Part shown: positions 17,123 to 25,410 of the stretch, piece by piece | Position numbering within the stretch: the first letter of the stretch is position 1 | How the letters are laid out: each line of letters begins with the position of its first letter | Assembly: GCA_903898675.1 (NCBI GenBank) | Contig: CAIUGM010000008.1 | Location: forward strand, 62,001 to 126,000 | Source: an uncultured Verrucomicrobiota bacterium | GTDB taxonomy: Bacteria; Verrucomicrobiota; Verrucomicrobiia; Opitutales; Opitutaceae | Length of the DNA stretch: 64,000 nucleotides | Direction: 5' to 3' | Made by a program: the position numbers and the translations under genes | Notes under the pieces: generated by a model | What the model saw: the letters and a program-made list of their open reading frames with translations, nothing else | What the model was told of the DNA's origin: nothing | The model's database searches: none

Positions 17123-18940
17123 ATGAAACGGCCACGCCCAGACCAGGATCTTCCCCCCGAGCGAACGGTGCCGCCTTTTCCCAACCGCTGGCAGCGCTGG
17201 CGGGCCAAGGTCCAGGCCTTTCACCTGCGCGACCTCTGGTGGCGGGTGTTGGATCGCTGGGAATCCAGCCGCCGGCTCCGGCGCGCCACGTACGGGTCAC
17301 TGCTGCTGGCCCTCGTGGCGGGTGGACTCTGGTGGGGCGCCTATCCTTTGTGGACCAAGCACAATGCCATTAAGATCGCCCGGAAATGGCTCGCGAGCGG
17401 CCACTACCAATATGCCGCCGACGCCGTGGCGCAGGCAATGAAAGTCGCTCCGGAAAGTCCCGAGCCGTGGCAGATCGCCGCCGAACTGGCCCGGCTGGGC
17501 GGGCAGAAGGACAAGGCGATCGAGTACGCCCGCCAGGCCTCGAATCTGGAACCGGAAAATGCGGAGCTGCTGATTGCCTGGGCGACCGAGGCCCTGCGGG
17601 CGGACCGGCCGCAACAGGCCGAGCAGGTTCTGGCCCGGGTGCCGGCCGACGAACTGGACCGTTCGTCCCAGGCCCAGCGGCTGTTGGGCGAACTTGCCCG
17701 CCGCAAGGTGCGCCTCACCGCGGCCAAAAAATACTTCGAGGCCGCCCTGCGGCTCGACGGACCGATCGCCAACGACGAGGTTCCCCTGGGCATCATCCTA
17801 CTGAACGCCACGGACGCGACCGAACGGAAGCACGGACTCGACCTGCTGGCCAAGTGGACCGCCGACCCGGAATGGGGCGTGGTCGCCTTGCGCCTGTTGC
17901 TGCAGGATGCGCTGGCGCGGAACGACCGGCCGGCCTTGTTGCAATGGGCGGAAGCCCTGCGGCTCAATCCCGGTTGCACCGTGGGCGACATGCCCACCTG
18001 CCTGCTGGCGCTCGCACGGGCCGACGAAGCGCGCTTCTCCGCCGTCCTCGCCGGCCTCGAAAAAGACCATGCGGTCAGCCCGGAGGCGGCAACCCAGCTG
18101 CTGAGCTGGCTGAACCAGATCGGGCGCAGCGCCGACGCGGTGCGCTGGATGCAGACCCTGCCGCCGGCCGGCCTGCAACGGCCGCCGCTGGCCGTGGCGG
18201 CGGCGGAAGCGCTGCGCCAGACGGCGGACTGGCCGGCGTTGCAGGCGTGGACCGACGGCAAGAACTGGGGCCCGGAGGCTGATTTTCTGCGCTGGGCCTA
18301 CGGCCTGAAGGCCGCCCGCATGCTGGACGACCGGGCACAGGCGGAGGAACTCTGGCGGACGCTGTACAGTCACGCCCAGCTGAACAGCGTGCACGCGCTG
18401 TTCGCCGGTTCGACCGTTTACACCTGGGGCATGATCCCGGAGGCCGAAGCCCTGTGGTGGCGCGCCGCCGGACAGGAAGGCAAGATCGCGATCGAGGCAC
18501 TCGGTTCGCTGGTCCGGCATTACCAGCAGCAACGCGATGCCGACGGCCAGTACCGCGTGTTCAGCCAGTTGCACCTGTTGCAGCCGCACGACGCAGCCAT
18601 CGGAAACAACTTCGCCTTCTTCGCCGCACTGACCGGACGGGAGCAGCGCACCGCCGAGGAGGTCGCCCGGGCAAATCTGACCGCCGCCCCGCTTAATCCA
18701 AACTACGCGGCGACGTACGCCTTCATTTTGTTCACGCAGAATCGCAGCAACGAGGCGCTGGCCGGGCTCAAGCCCCTGGCACCGGAGACCAGTCACTCCG
18801 AGTCGGTCGCCTTCGCCTATGGCCTCGCTCTGGCTGGCACGGGCAACAAGGCCACGGCAAAAACCGTCCTGGGGAAACTTGATCCCGCCACCCTGACGCT
18901 GACCGAGGTGGAATTAATCAAGCAGACGCTGGCCGACTGA
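17123..18940 (+). CDS. Membrane-anchored TPR-repeat protein
   Basis: 605 residues. A basic N-terminus (1-55) is followed by one transmembrane helix (about 57-75, YGSLLLALVAGGLWWGAYP). A long alpha-helical region with TPR-like repeats comes next (for example WQIAAELARLGGQKDKAIEYARQA at about 113-136). Helical pairs continue to the C-terminus. Such proteins act as scaffolds, and in Verrucomicrobia many are linked to exosortase or polysaccharide systems. The 3' end overlaps the 3' end of the PEP-CTERM-like gene by 27 bases. No catalytic motif is seen; the function is unknown. Confidence 0.82.
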   Translation: MKRPRPDQDLPPERTVPPFPNRWQRWRAKVQAFHLRDLWWRVLDRWESSRRLRRATYGSLLLALVAGGLWWGAYPLWTKHNAIKIARKWLASGHYQYAADAVAQAMKVAPESPEPWQIAAELARLGGQKDKAIEYARQASNLEPENAELLIAWATEALRADRPQQAEQVLARVPADELDRSSQAQRLLGELARRKVRLTAAKKYFEAALRLDGPIANDEVPLGIILLNATDATERKHGLDLLAKWTADPEWGVVALRLLLQDALARNDRPALLQWAEALRLNPGCTVGDMPTCLLALARADEARFSAVLAGLEKDHAVSPEAATQLLSWLNQIGRSADAVRWMQTLPPAGLQRPPLAVAAAEALRQTADWPALQAWTDGKNWGPEADFLRWAYGLKAARMLDDRAQAEELWRTLYSHAQLNSVHALFAGSTVYTWGMIPEAEALWWRAAGQEGKIAIEALGSLVRHYQQQRDADGQYRVFSQLHLLQPHDAAIGNNFAFFAALTGREQRTAEEVARANLTAAPLNPNYAATYAFILFTQNRSNEALAGLKPLAPETSHSESVAFAYGLALAGTGNKATAKTVLGKLDPATLTLTEVELIKQTLAD

Positions 18941-19819
18941 GGCCGCGCCCGGCTCGCGCAGGCGGAAACGCCGCACCACGAACAGACCCAGCGCGCCAAC
19001 CACCGGCAGCCACGTGCCGACTTCGGGCACGGGATTGCCGCCGACCGTCATGGCCGCACCCACCTGGTAGACCAGCAGCCCGCTCGGGTTCAAGGCGTTC
19101 GAGCCCGAGGTGCCGGTGGTGCTGTTGGTGTTGTCGACCACGATGGTGATGTAGTTGGTGCCGATCTTGAAATTGGCGTTGGCCGAACCGTTCGAGTCGG
19201 TGAAATTCTGCAGGTAAATCGACGTGGTATTATTCCAGGCGTTGGTCCGGGATGAGGCCAGGGTGCTGCTGCCGGTCTTGACGCTGCCATTGCCGTTCAA
19301 AGCCGGGTTGACGTAGATGGAGTATTGATCGTCCGACGCGATGGTCAGTGAAATCGAAATGTTGTTCGTGACCGCCGAGCCGTTGCCGCCTGCGCCGGAG
19401 ATCTGGAATGCCAGGGTGTACGTGTAGCTGGCCGCGTTGGTCCCCGTCGTGCCGTTACCCGGCAGGTAGTCACCGCCGGTATTCGTGGAACCACCGGCCG
19501 AGGTCGGACTCGCACCGGGCGGAACGATCCATTGGGCAGACCCGGTATTCTGCACCCAACCTGGATCGATATTTCCCCCATTCACGACATACGCCGGTCC
19601 TTGGTAAGTGGCGTTGCCACTCGTGCCATTCACATTGGCGTAGGTGACCGACCAATGTGGGTCCTGGGAAGCACCACTCAGCAGGCCGTAGGTGTTATTC
19701 ACGCCAGTGTAATACAGGCCGTTAATATTGGTCGCGGCGCCTCCATACATCAGGTTGGCCAGCCCGAGAAAAAGGGCGGCCAGAACTGAACCTGCTTTGA
19801 TTGCGTAGCTAAGTCTCAC
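18914..19819 (-). CDS. Exported protein with PEP-CTERM-like sorting tail
   Basis: 301 residues. It has a signal peptide (about 1-28, AGSVLAALFLGLANLMYGG) and a central region extremely rich in Asn, Thr, Gly and Ser that looks like a beta-sandwich surface protein. The tail VPEVGTWLPVVGALGLFVVRR has the Pro-Glu motif, hydrophobic helix and basic cluster expected for exosortase recognition. It continues about 15 residues beyond the usual end. No exosortase or EPS gene is in the window. Composition is less GC-rich than neighbours because of Asn codons. The C-terminal coding overlaps the TPR gene by 27 bases on the other strand. Confidence 0.8.
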   Translation of the reverse strand: MRLSYAIKAGSVLAALFLGLANLMYGGAATNINGLYYTGVNNTYGLLSGASQDPHWSVTYANVNGTSGNATYQGPAYVVNGGNIDPGWVQNTGSAQWIVPPGASPTSAGGSTNTGGDYLPGNGTTGTNAASYTYTLAFQISGAGGNGSAVTNNISISLTIASDDQYSIYVNPALNGNGSVKTGSSTLASSRTNAWNNTTSIYLQNFTDSNGSANANFKIGTNYITIVVDNTNSTTGTSGSNALNPSGLLVYQVGAAMTVGGNPVPEVGTWLPVVGALGLFVVRRFRLREPGAASVGQRLLD

Positions 19820-20027
19820 GAGTTGTGTCTAGGGTGTATTGCCTATGTTTCAATCAAATTCTTAGGGTATTTATCCCCTAATATCGGCTCAATTTACCAC
19901 CGCTCCGCCACAAACACAACCGACCGACCGAGAATAACTTCGTTCTTCCGACCGAATGCAAAATTTAGTTTCTCATTATCAGTCTGGGCATTACGAATTA
20001 ATCTTCGCAGCATTGGTGCGGCTTATC
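19820..20027. promoter_or_regulatory. AT-rich upstream region of the PEP-CTERM-like gene
   Basis: About 200 bases clearly richer in A+T than their surroundings. A hairpin TTAGGG (19862-19867) / CCCTAA (19876-19881) lies 43-62 bases upstream of the start at 19819. The region probably holds that gene's promoter. No confident -35/-10 or sigma-54 element was identified, and no credible small gene is present. Confidence 0.4.
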
Positions 20028-20774
20028 TCAAAACACCAATAATTTAACGGTCGCGATCACAGTCAGGAATACCGCAGTCCTTTCAAACACGACCTGATTC
20101 ATTTTGGTGGCCGCGATCCGGCCAATCAAACACCCGAGCACCACGGCCGGGGTAAGCCGCAGGTTCAACCAGAGGCTTTCATGATTGATCAACCCCAGGT
20201 TGACCATGAACGGGACCTTGAACCAATTGAGCATCAGAAAAAACACCGCATTGGTGCCAAGAAAACCCAGCTTCGGCATGCGCATCGCGAGGAGATAAAG
20301 GGTCATGACGGATCCCGCCGCGTTGGCCACCAGCGTCGTGAATCCCGCCAGCAATCCCGTACCCGCCGCCACCCAGCGCGGGGCCTGCGCCACCTCCGGC
20401 TCATCCTGGCCTCCGCGCACCGCCCGCCAAAAATGCACCACGAGCAGCAGGGCAATGATGCCGCCGACCAGCCGCTTCGTCTGCAGGTCGTCGATGCGGC
20501 CGAGCATGAACCAGCCGAGGATCACCCCTGCGGCCGTCCAGGGAAACAGCCGCCACAGGTGACGCCACTCCGTGTGCCGGCGGTAGAGCAGCACGGCAAA
20601 TACATCACCCACGATCAACAACGGCAGGATGACCCCCGTGGCCTGGCGGGCGGGAATCACATTATAGACCAGGGCCACGAACAAAATGCTCAGGCCCACG
20701 ACGCCCGTCTTGGCCAGCCCGATGAAAAAAGCCGCGGCGATCAGCACGGCCCACTGCCAGGGTTCATAATTCAT
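20028..20774 (-). CDS. TauE/SafE-family membrane permease
   Basis: 248 residues, about eight hydrophobic segments. The family features AAFFIGLAKTGVVGLSI near the N-terminus and GFTTLVANAAGSVMTLYLL in the second half are present, reflecting the internal duplication. The family includes sulfite and sulfoacetate exporters, but most members have no proven substrate. Its ATG overlaps the recF stop (ATGA at 20771-20774), so it is translated from the recF transcript. A link to recombination is not expected; the arrangement is probably accidental. Confidence 0.92.
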   Translation of the reverse strand: MNYEPWQWAVLIAAAFFIGLAKTGVVGLSILFVALVYNVIPARQATGVILPLLIVGDVFAVLLYRRHTEWRHLWRLFPWTAAGVILGWFMLGRIDDLQTKRLVGGIIALLLVVHFWRAVRGGQDEPEVAQAPRWVAAGTGLLAGFTTLVANAAGSVMTLYLLAMRMPKLGFLGTNAVFFLMLNWFKVPFMVNLGLINHESLWLNLRLTPAVVLGCLIGRIAATKMNQVVFERTAVFLTVIATVKLLVF

Positions 20775-21883
20775 GCCCCGCCTCCGGTCGCGGAAATTTT
20801 TCCGTCAACCACCGCCAGCACCTGCCAGCCGGCCCCGTCGGACTGCGGCAGGCTGGTGCCGGTCGCGATCACCTGCGGCTCACCTTCGAGCGAAGCCCAG
20901 AATCTTGCCCGCCGGTCGGGATCGAGTTCACCGAGCACGTCATCGCACAGGAGCACCGGCGTCACCCCGCCCTGCTGCTTGAAATAGGCGGCCTGCGCCA
21001 GGCGCAGGGCGATGACGAGACAGCGCTGCTGCCCTTCGGAGGCGAATTGTTTCGCGGGCCGGGCGTTCAACAACAGTTCCAGATCGTCGCGATGCGGGCC
21101 GCGCTCCGTGGATTTCAACAACGTGTCGCGCGGGCGGTTTTTCAGCAGCAACGCCGCGAACTCGCCTCCACTCGTGGCCGCGGTGTCCGGCGCGTAGACC
21201 AGTCCGGCGGACTCGGCGCGGACTCCGTCCGCCGCGGCGCCTTCCGGCACCAGCCGCGCGTGGGCGATCCGGAACAGGCGGCTCAATTCCTCCACCCCGC
21301 TGGTGCGCTTCGCCACCAGGATCACGGCGTGGGCGGACAGCTCATGCTCGAAAGCCTCCAGGGCACCGGCGTCGCGCCCGCCTTGCTTGAGCAGCATATT
21401 CCGCTCGGCGACCGCACGGGTGTAGGACTGCAGCGCGGTCAGGTAGGCGGGGTCCATGGCCGCGAGGGTCAGGTCCAGCCAGCGGCGCCGCAGCGAGGGC
21501 GCGCCGCGCAGGAATTGGTTGTCCTGCGAGGAAAAGACCACCGTCGGGAATTTTCCGATGAACTCGGCGAGCCGCGTCACCCGCCCCTGCTCCCACATCA
21601 CCTCGCGCCCTTGCGCGGTCAGCGTGATGGTGATCCGGCTCTCGCCGAACAACTCGTGCTCCACCACGAACGCCAGGCCCGCCTGCGGCTGGCCCAGCCC
21701 GACCAGGGTGCGCGCCTCGGCGCCCCGGAAGGAACGCAGCGCGGTGACATAGCCCGCCGCCTCGATGAAATTGGTTTTCCCCTGGGCGTTGGCGCCACAC
21801 AGGAACGTCCGCGTGCCCGCCAGCTCGACCGCGACGAGCGGGAGATTACGGAAGCCCTGCAGGGTAACCGAGCGGAAACGCAT
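20771..21883 (-). CDS. recF: DNA replication/repair protein RecF
   Basis: 370 residues. Walker A is GANAQGKTN (30-38), the ABC signature is SEGQQRCLVIALRLA and Walker B is VLLCDDVLGELD. RecF loads RecA at gaps with RecO and RecR. The ATG at 21883 gives the canonical MRFRSVTLQGFRNL start; longer frames upstream are shadows. It follows a nucleoside permease gene by 10 bases and overlaps the TauE gene. It is therefore not in the dnaA-dnaN-recF-gyrB arrangement common in other phyla. Confidence 0.96.
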   Translation of the reverse strand: MRFRSVTLQGFRNLPLVAVELAGTRTFLCGANAQGKTNFIEAAGYVTALRSFRGAEARTLVGLGQPQAGLAFVVEHELFGESRITITLTAQGREVMWEQGRVTRLAEFIGKFPTVVFSSQDNQFLRGAPSLRRRWLDLTLAAMDPAYLTALQSYTRAVAERNMLLKQGGRDAGALEAFEHELSAHAVILVAKRTSGVEELSRLFRIAHARLVPEGAAADGVRAESAGLVYAPDTAATSGGEFAALLLKNRPRDTLLKSTERGPHRDDLELLLNARPAKQFASEGQQRCLVIALRLAQAAYFKQQGGVTPVLLCDDVLGELDPDRRARFWASLEGEPQVIATGTSLPQSDGAGWQVLAVVDGKISATGGGA

Positions 21884-21893
21884 GAAGCCGCCA

Positions 21894-22946
21894 CTATGGC
21901 TGCTTCGCCGCGGGCGGTTCCACCTTAAATTTCTCCCAGCCGGCGAGGATCGCCTGGACCACCGGGTTGCCGACGCGGAAGGCCGCCTCCAGTGACGGGA
22001 TATAGCCCGAGTAATGCCCGATCTTCTCGCCGAACATGCTCTGCGCCGCGGTCGCGCCCGGCCACTGCATGTCGTAATTGCTCGCCGTGCGCAGCACCAG
22101 CAGCCGGCGGACATCCGCCTTGCCCGCCCGGGTGAGCCACGTCAGCGCCTGCGCGGTGCCGGTGTCCTCCATCGCCGTCGTCACGAAATTGCCTCGGCCG
22201 TCGGTGTGATACTTCACCCACGCGTTGGCCCACTCGTTCATCAGCTTGCCGTGCCAGTACGTCTCCGACGATAGCGTGGCGCCCTTCAGCACGAACGGCT
22301 GACGCTGCGCATTGGGAAACCCGGTATAGACCGCCCGGCGCTCCTGGAGCCCCGGGCTGTCCGCGAGCGGCGTATTTTTGGTCAGCTCGTAGGCCCAGTT
22401 GACCAGGCCGGGCTCCAGTTGGAAAACCTGGCTGGTCTCCTCGGTGCTGCGCGGCATCTCATACGGCCGGCCCTTCCGCAGGGGCACGTACCCCGTCGGC
22501 CAGTCGGCGGGGATCTCGCGCGGATCGATCTCATGACCCAGGTCGCCGTTCACGATGAAATCTGCCCAGACCGCGCTGCCGATCGAGCCATCCTCCGGGT
22601 CGATGCCCGCGATGCCCGCCACGAGCCAGTAGCTCTTGGTCAGGTCAAAACGCGGATCACTGCCGAGGGCCATGATCGTGGCGGCGGCGCGCGTGTTGCC
22701 GATGCCCGTGACAATGCCGATGACCGAGCCGTCGGCGTTGCTGCGCACATCGTGGTAGGCCGAGGGCAGCGCGTAGGTCCGGTCGAGCTTCAGGCGCTCG
22801 ACCCAGAACTGAAACTCGCCCGGCACATCGCCGGAATCCTGGCCCGGCTCGAACATGGCGACGACGACCACCTTGGGGGCGATGACCTCGGCGTGCCCCG
22901 CGTTGAGTCCGGCCAGCAACAGGAACAGAAGGGTGATTTTGCGCAT
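21894..22946 (-). CDS. Exported purine nucleoside permease (NUP) family protein
   Basis: 350 residues with a signal peptide (cleavage likely after GHA at about residue 19). The body matches the NUP family first described in Candida: KVVVVAMFEPGQDSGDVPGEFQFW, VTGIGNTRAAATIMALG, YWLVAGIAGIDPEDGSIGSAVWA and MEDTGTAQALTWL. The fold resembles nucleoside phosphorylases, so a periplasmic nucleoside-binding or cleaving role is as likely as transport; there are no membrane helices. It heads an operon with recF 10 bases downstream. Confidence 0.9.
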   Translation of the reverse strand: MRKITLLFLLLAGLNAGHAEVIAPKVVVVAMFEPGQDSGDVPGEFQFWVERLKLDRTYALPSAYHDVRSNADGSVIGIVTGIGNTRAAATIMALGSDPRFDLTKSYWLVAGIAGIDPEDGSIGSAVWADFIVNGDLGHEIDPREIPADWPTGYVPLRKGRPYEMPRSTEETSQVFQLEPGLVNWAYELTKNTPLADSPGLQERRAVYTGFPNAQRQPFVLKGATLSSETYWHGKLMNEWANAWVKYHTDGRGNFVTTAMEDTGTAQALTWLTRAGKADVRRLLVLRTASNYDMQWPGATAAQSMFGEKIGHYSGYIPSLEAAFRVGNPVVQAILAGWEKFKVEPPAAKQP

Positions 22947-23028
22947 CGCCCCGAGTCAGCAGCCTGCATGCCGGATGTCCATTTGGTTCTTGCGGATTGC
23001 GGGCGCGAAAGGCTTTTTTGTCCCTTCT

Positions 23029-23550
23029 ATGAGCAAAGCCACCGCCTCCACCGAAGTCGCCGTGTTGAAGACCAGCTACGGCGAGATGACCCTCGCCTTC
23101 TGGCCCGATGTCGCCCCGGCGACCGTCGAGAATTTCAAGAAGCTCGCCCGCGCGGGTTTCTATGACGGCACCGCGTTCCACCGCATCATCAAGGGTTTCA
23201 TGATCCAGGGTGGCTGCCCCAACACCAAGGAAGGCGAGAGCGGCATGCCCGGCACCGGCGGCCCCGGCTACAAGATCAAGGCCGAGTTCAACCCGAAGGC
23301 CCACGTGCGCGGCGTCATCTCCATGGCCCGCTCCTCGCACCCCGATTCCGCCGGCTCGCAGTTCTTCCTCTGCCACGGTGACGCCAAGTTTCTCGACAAC
23401 CAGTACACCGCCTTCGGCCAGCTCACGGCCGGCGACGATGTGCTTGAGCGCATCGCCAATGTCCCGACCAAGTCCGGCGGCGGCGGTGAGAAAAGCACGC
23501 CCATCGACCGCGTCGCCCTCGAGAGCGTCAAGATCGTGGCCGTCGCCTGA
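23029..23550 (+). CDS. Cyclophilin-type peptidyl-prolyl cis-trans isomerase
   Basis: 173 residues, a single cyclophilin domain. The catalytic arginine motif is FHRIIKGFMIQGG, followed by SAGSQFFLC and FLDNQYTAFGQLTAGDDVL. It would catalyse prolyl isomerisation; the start MSKATAS has no signal peptide, so it is cytoplasmic. The frame remains open further upstream, but the ATG at 23029 gives the usual N-terminus. A clear terminator follows 28 bases after the stop. Confidence 0.95.
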   Translation: MSKATASTEVAVLKTSYGEMTLAFWPDVAPATVENFKKLARAGFYDGTAFHRIIKGFMIQGGCPNTKEGESGMPGTGGPGYKIKAEFNPKAHVRGVISMARSSHPDSAGSQFFLCHGDAKFLDNQYTAFGQLTAGDDVLERIANVPTKSGGGGEKSTPIDRVALESVKIVAVA

Positions 23551-23578
23551 ACCCCGCAGTCCCGCCCCCGTCCAATCC

Positions 23579-23608
23579 AGCCCGCGCCTCACCGCGCGGG
23601 CTTTTTTT
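23579..23608 (+). terminator. Intrinsic terminator after the cyclophilin gene
   Basis: AGCCCGCG (23579-23586) pairs with CGCGGGCT (23595-23602) and is followed by seven Ts. Confidence 0.92.
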
Positions 23609-23664
23609 ATCAGACGGCCGCCGCTGTCAGTTGCCTCGCGACGGCGGCTATACGCGGTCCGGTG

Positions 23665-25254
23665 TCATTTAGCCCCCGTCTTCGCCGTTGGTATCACCGC
23701 GACCGGCCCGGCGTTGTTCTCGAGGGTGGCGCGGATGATTGAAGCAACCTGGGCCACCCGTACACTGGGCTGCAGCCGGTCGACTTGATCCAACATTTGC
23801 AGTGCCGCCGCCCGGTCCTTGAGCCGCGCCCAGCTCCAGGCAAGGGCCAGCAGGGTATGCGGCTGGTCGTTCAGCGTGCCGAGGTGACGCTGAACCAGAT
23901 TGATGTTCGCCAGCGAGGGCTTCGCCGCCGTGGCCTCCACCCAAGCCATGATCTCGTACGCGGAACTCTGCGCCGGGGCGCAGTCGATGGAGCGCTGCAG
24001 CAGCGTCCGGAGCAGCGTCACTTCCTTTTCGGGCAGCCGGAAATAAACATCGAACTGACCGAGCCAGCGCTCGGCTTCCAGCTCGCCGAGTTCGCGGTAG
24101 ATGGCGGGGTTGGTGGAGCCGAGGTCGATGGCCTGGTTCCAGCGCTCGCGCGCCAGTTCGCGGTCGCCGTCGAGCCAGGCATCGTTGCCGAGCACCTCGC
24201 GCAGCCGCGCATCAGCGGGGTTCTTATCCTGGGCGCGCAACAGGGTAAGGCGCGCCAGTCCGCCCCGGGTGATCCGGCACGACAGCTCCGCCAGCCGCAC
24301 CAGCATTTCGCCCGGTGGAACCGGCCGCACCAAGTAGGTGCCGGGATCCTCGGTGCGGGGGCGGGCAAGCTTGTTCTGATTGAAATGCCCGGCGACAATG
24401 TAGCGCTTAAGTTTCTCCTCCAGCTGGGGGTAATCGTAGCCGAGCAACTCCCGGCAAGCCTGGCGCAGCAGCTCCGGGTGGTCCGGCGTCTGGCCTTGCC
24501 CCGCCAGGCGCCGGAACTGTTCGAGACGATCCCGCGGGAGTCCGGCAAGACCGTAGTAGCAGTAATGCAGAAAGGCCCAGGACTCCGCATAGAACAAGCC
24601 CGCGTGGTCGCTATCCTTGAAGACCGCCGAGTCGTGCGTGATCGCGAAGAGCTGCCCGAGCGGAATCAGTTCCTTCTGCCTCAGTTCAAGGATCGAGCTC
24701 TCAATCGGCAGACCCATGATCACCTCGCCATAGTCCTCCTCGAGGGTGGAGAAAAGCTCCGCCATGCCCTCATTGTACCAAGGGGGCGGGGTCAGCTCGG
24801 CGATGCGGAAGAGGTAATGGATGTATTCGTGGTAGACGGTCCGTCGGCCCGCATCCCCGTCGGTCGGGGCGAGGGAGATGACGGTACGGTCCGTCTGGTT
24901 TTCGCAAAAGCCCGCCAGGTTTGCATTCTGGGCGTATTCCGGCGGCCAATACCCGTGAAAATCCCGGTTGGAATCGAAATAGAAGATCGTGACCGGCTGT
25001 GCCACCCGCGCCGTCAGCTTGAAGCTGTCGAGAAACACCGCCCGCAGCAGCTCCATGTGGCCCAGCACCTCCCGTGACTCGTAGTCGCTGCTCTCGCTGT
25101 ACATCTCAAAATGGGGCGAGTGGTAATAGTGCCACTTCTTCCCCAGGCCGGGGAATATTTCCGGTCGGGCCGCGGATGTCCCGGTCGCGACAGCCAACAG
25201 GAACAGCAGGCCGACGGGCCATCGCAGGAAATTGCGGTGGGGCGATAAGGACAT
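23665..25254 (-). CDS. Exported gluzincin-like metallopeptidase with C-terminal helical repeats
   Basis: 529 residues. It has a signal peptide (about 1-29) and a peptidase-MA-like domain with zinc motif His142-Glu143-x-x-His146 (YHEYIHYLF). The downstream glutamate is Glu162 in WYNEGMAELF. The second half is alpha-helical and TPR-like. It would act outside the cytoplasmic membrane on an unknown protein substrate. A paralog at 25411-27033, 156 bases upstream on the same strand, aligns along its whole length but lacks the zinc site. The spacing permits cotranscription. Family membership is clear; cleavage activity is inferred from the intact motif. Confidence 0.87.
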   Translation of the reverse strand: MSLSPHRNFLRWPVGLLFLLAVATGTSAARPEIFPGLGKKWHYYHSPHFEMYSESSDYESREVLGHMELLRAVFLDSFKLTARVAQPVTIFYFDSNRDFHGYWPPEYAQNANLAGFCENQTDRTVISLAPTDGDAGRRTVYHEYIHYLFRIAELTPPPWYNEGMAELFSTLEEDYGEVIMGLPIESSILELRQKELIPLGQLFAITHDSAVFKDSDHAGLFYAESWAFLHYCYYGLAGLPRDRLEQFRRLAGQGQTPDHPELLRQACRELLGYDYPQLEEKLKRYIVAGHFNQNKLARPRTEDPGTYLVRPVPPGEMLVRLAELSCRITRGGLARLTLLRAQDKNPADARLREVLGNDAWLDGDRELARERWNQAIDLGSTNPAIYRELGELEAERWLGQFDVYFRLPEKEVTLLRTLLQRSIDCAPAQSSAYEIMAWVEATAAKPSLANINLVQRHLGTLNDQPHTLLALAWSWARLKDRAAALQMLDQVDRLQPSVRVAQVASIIRATLENNAGPVAVIPTAKTGAK

Positions 25255-25410
25255 GATTAACGGGCCGTCAACCCGGCCGCGTCAGCCTGCCGTCCCGCGG
25301 CGCCCGGGCAAAACAAAAGCCCGTCAACCGCTCACCCTGGTTAGCGCCAGGATCCAGGCGGCGGCCTGAACCGGCTGACTCGTTTCCGCTGAGCCGGAAA
25401 CCCGGCGAAC

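Noticed and set aside
19823-20047. 74-residue plus-strand frame in the AT-rich gap upstream of the PEP-CTERM-like gene
   Set aside because: No ribosome site, no recognisable pattern, and it runs through the likely promoter region and into the TauE gene end.
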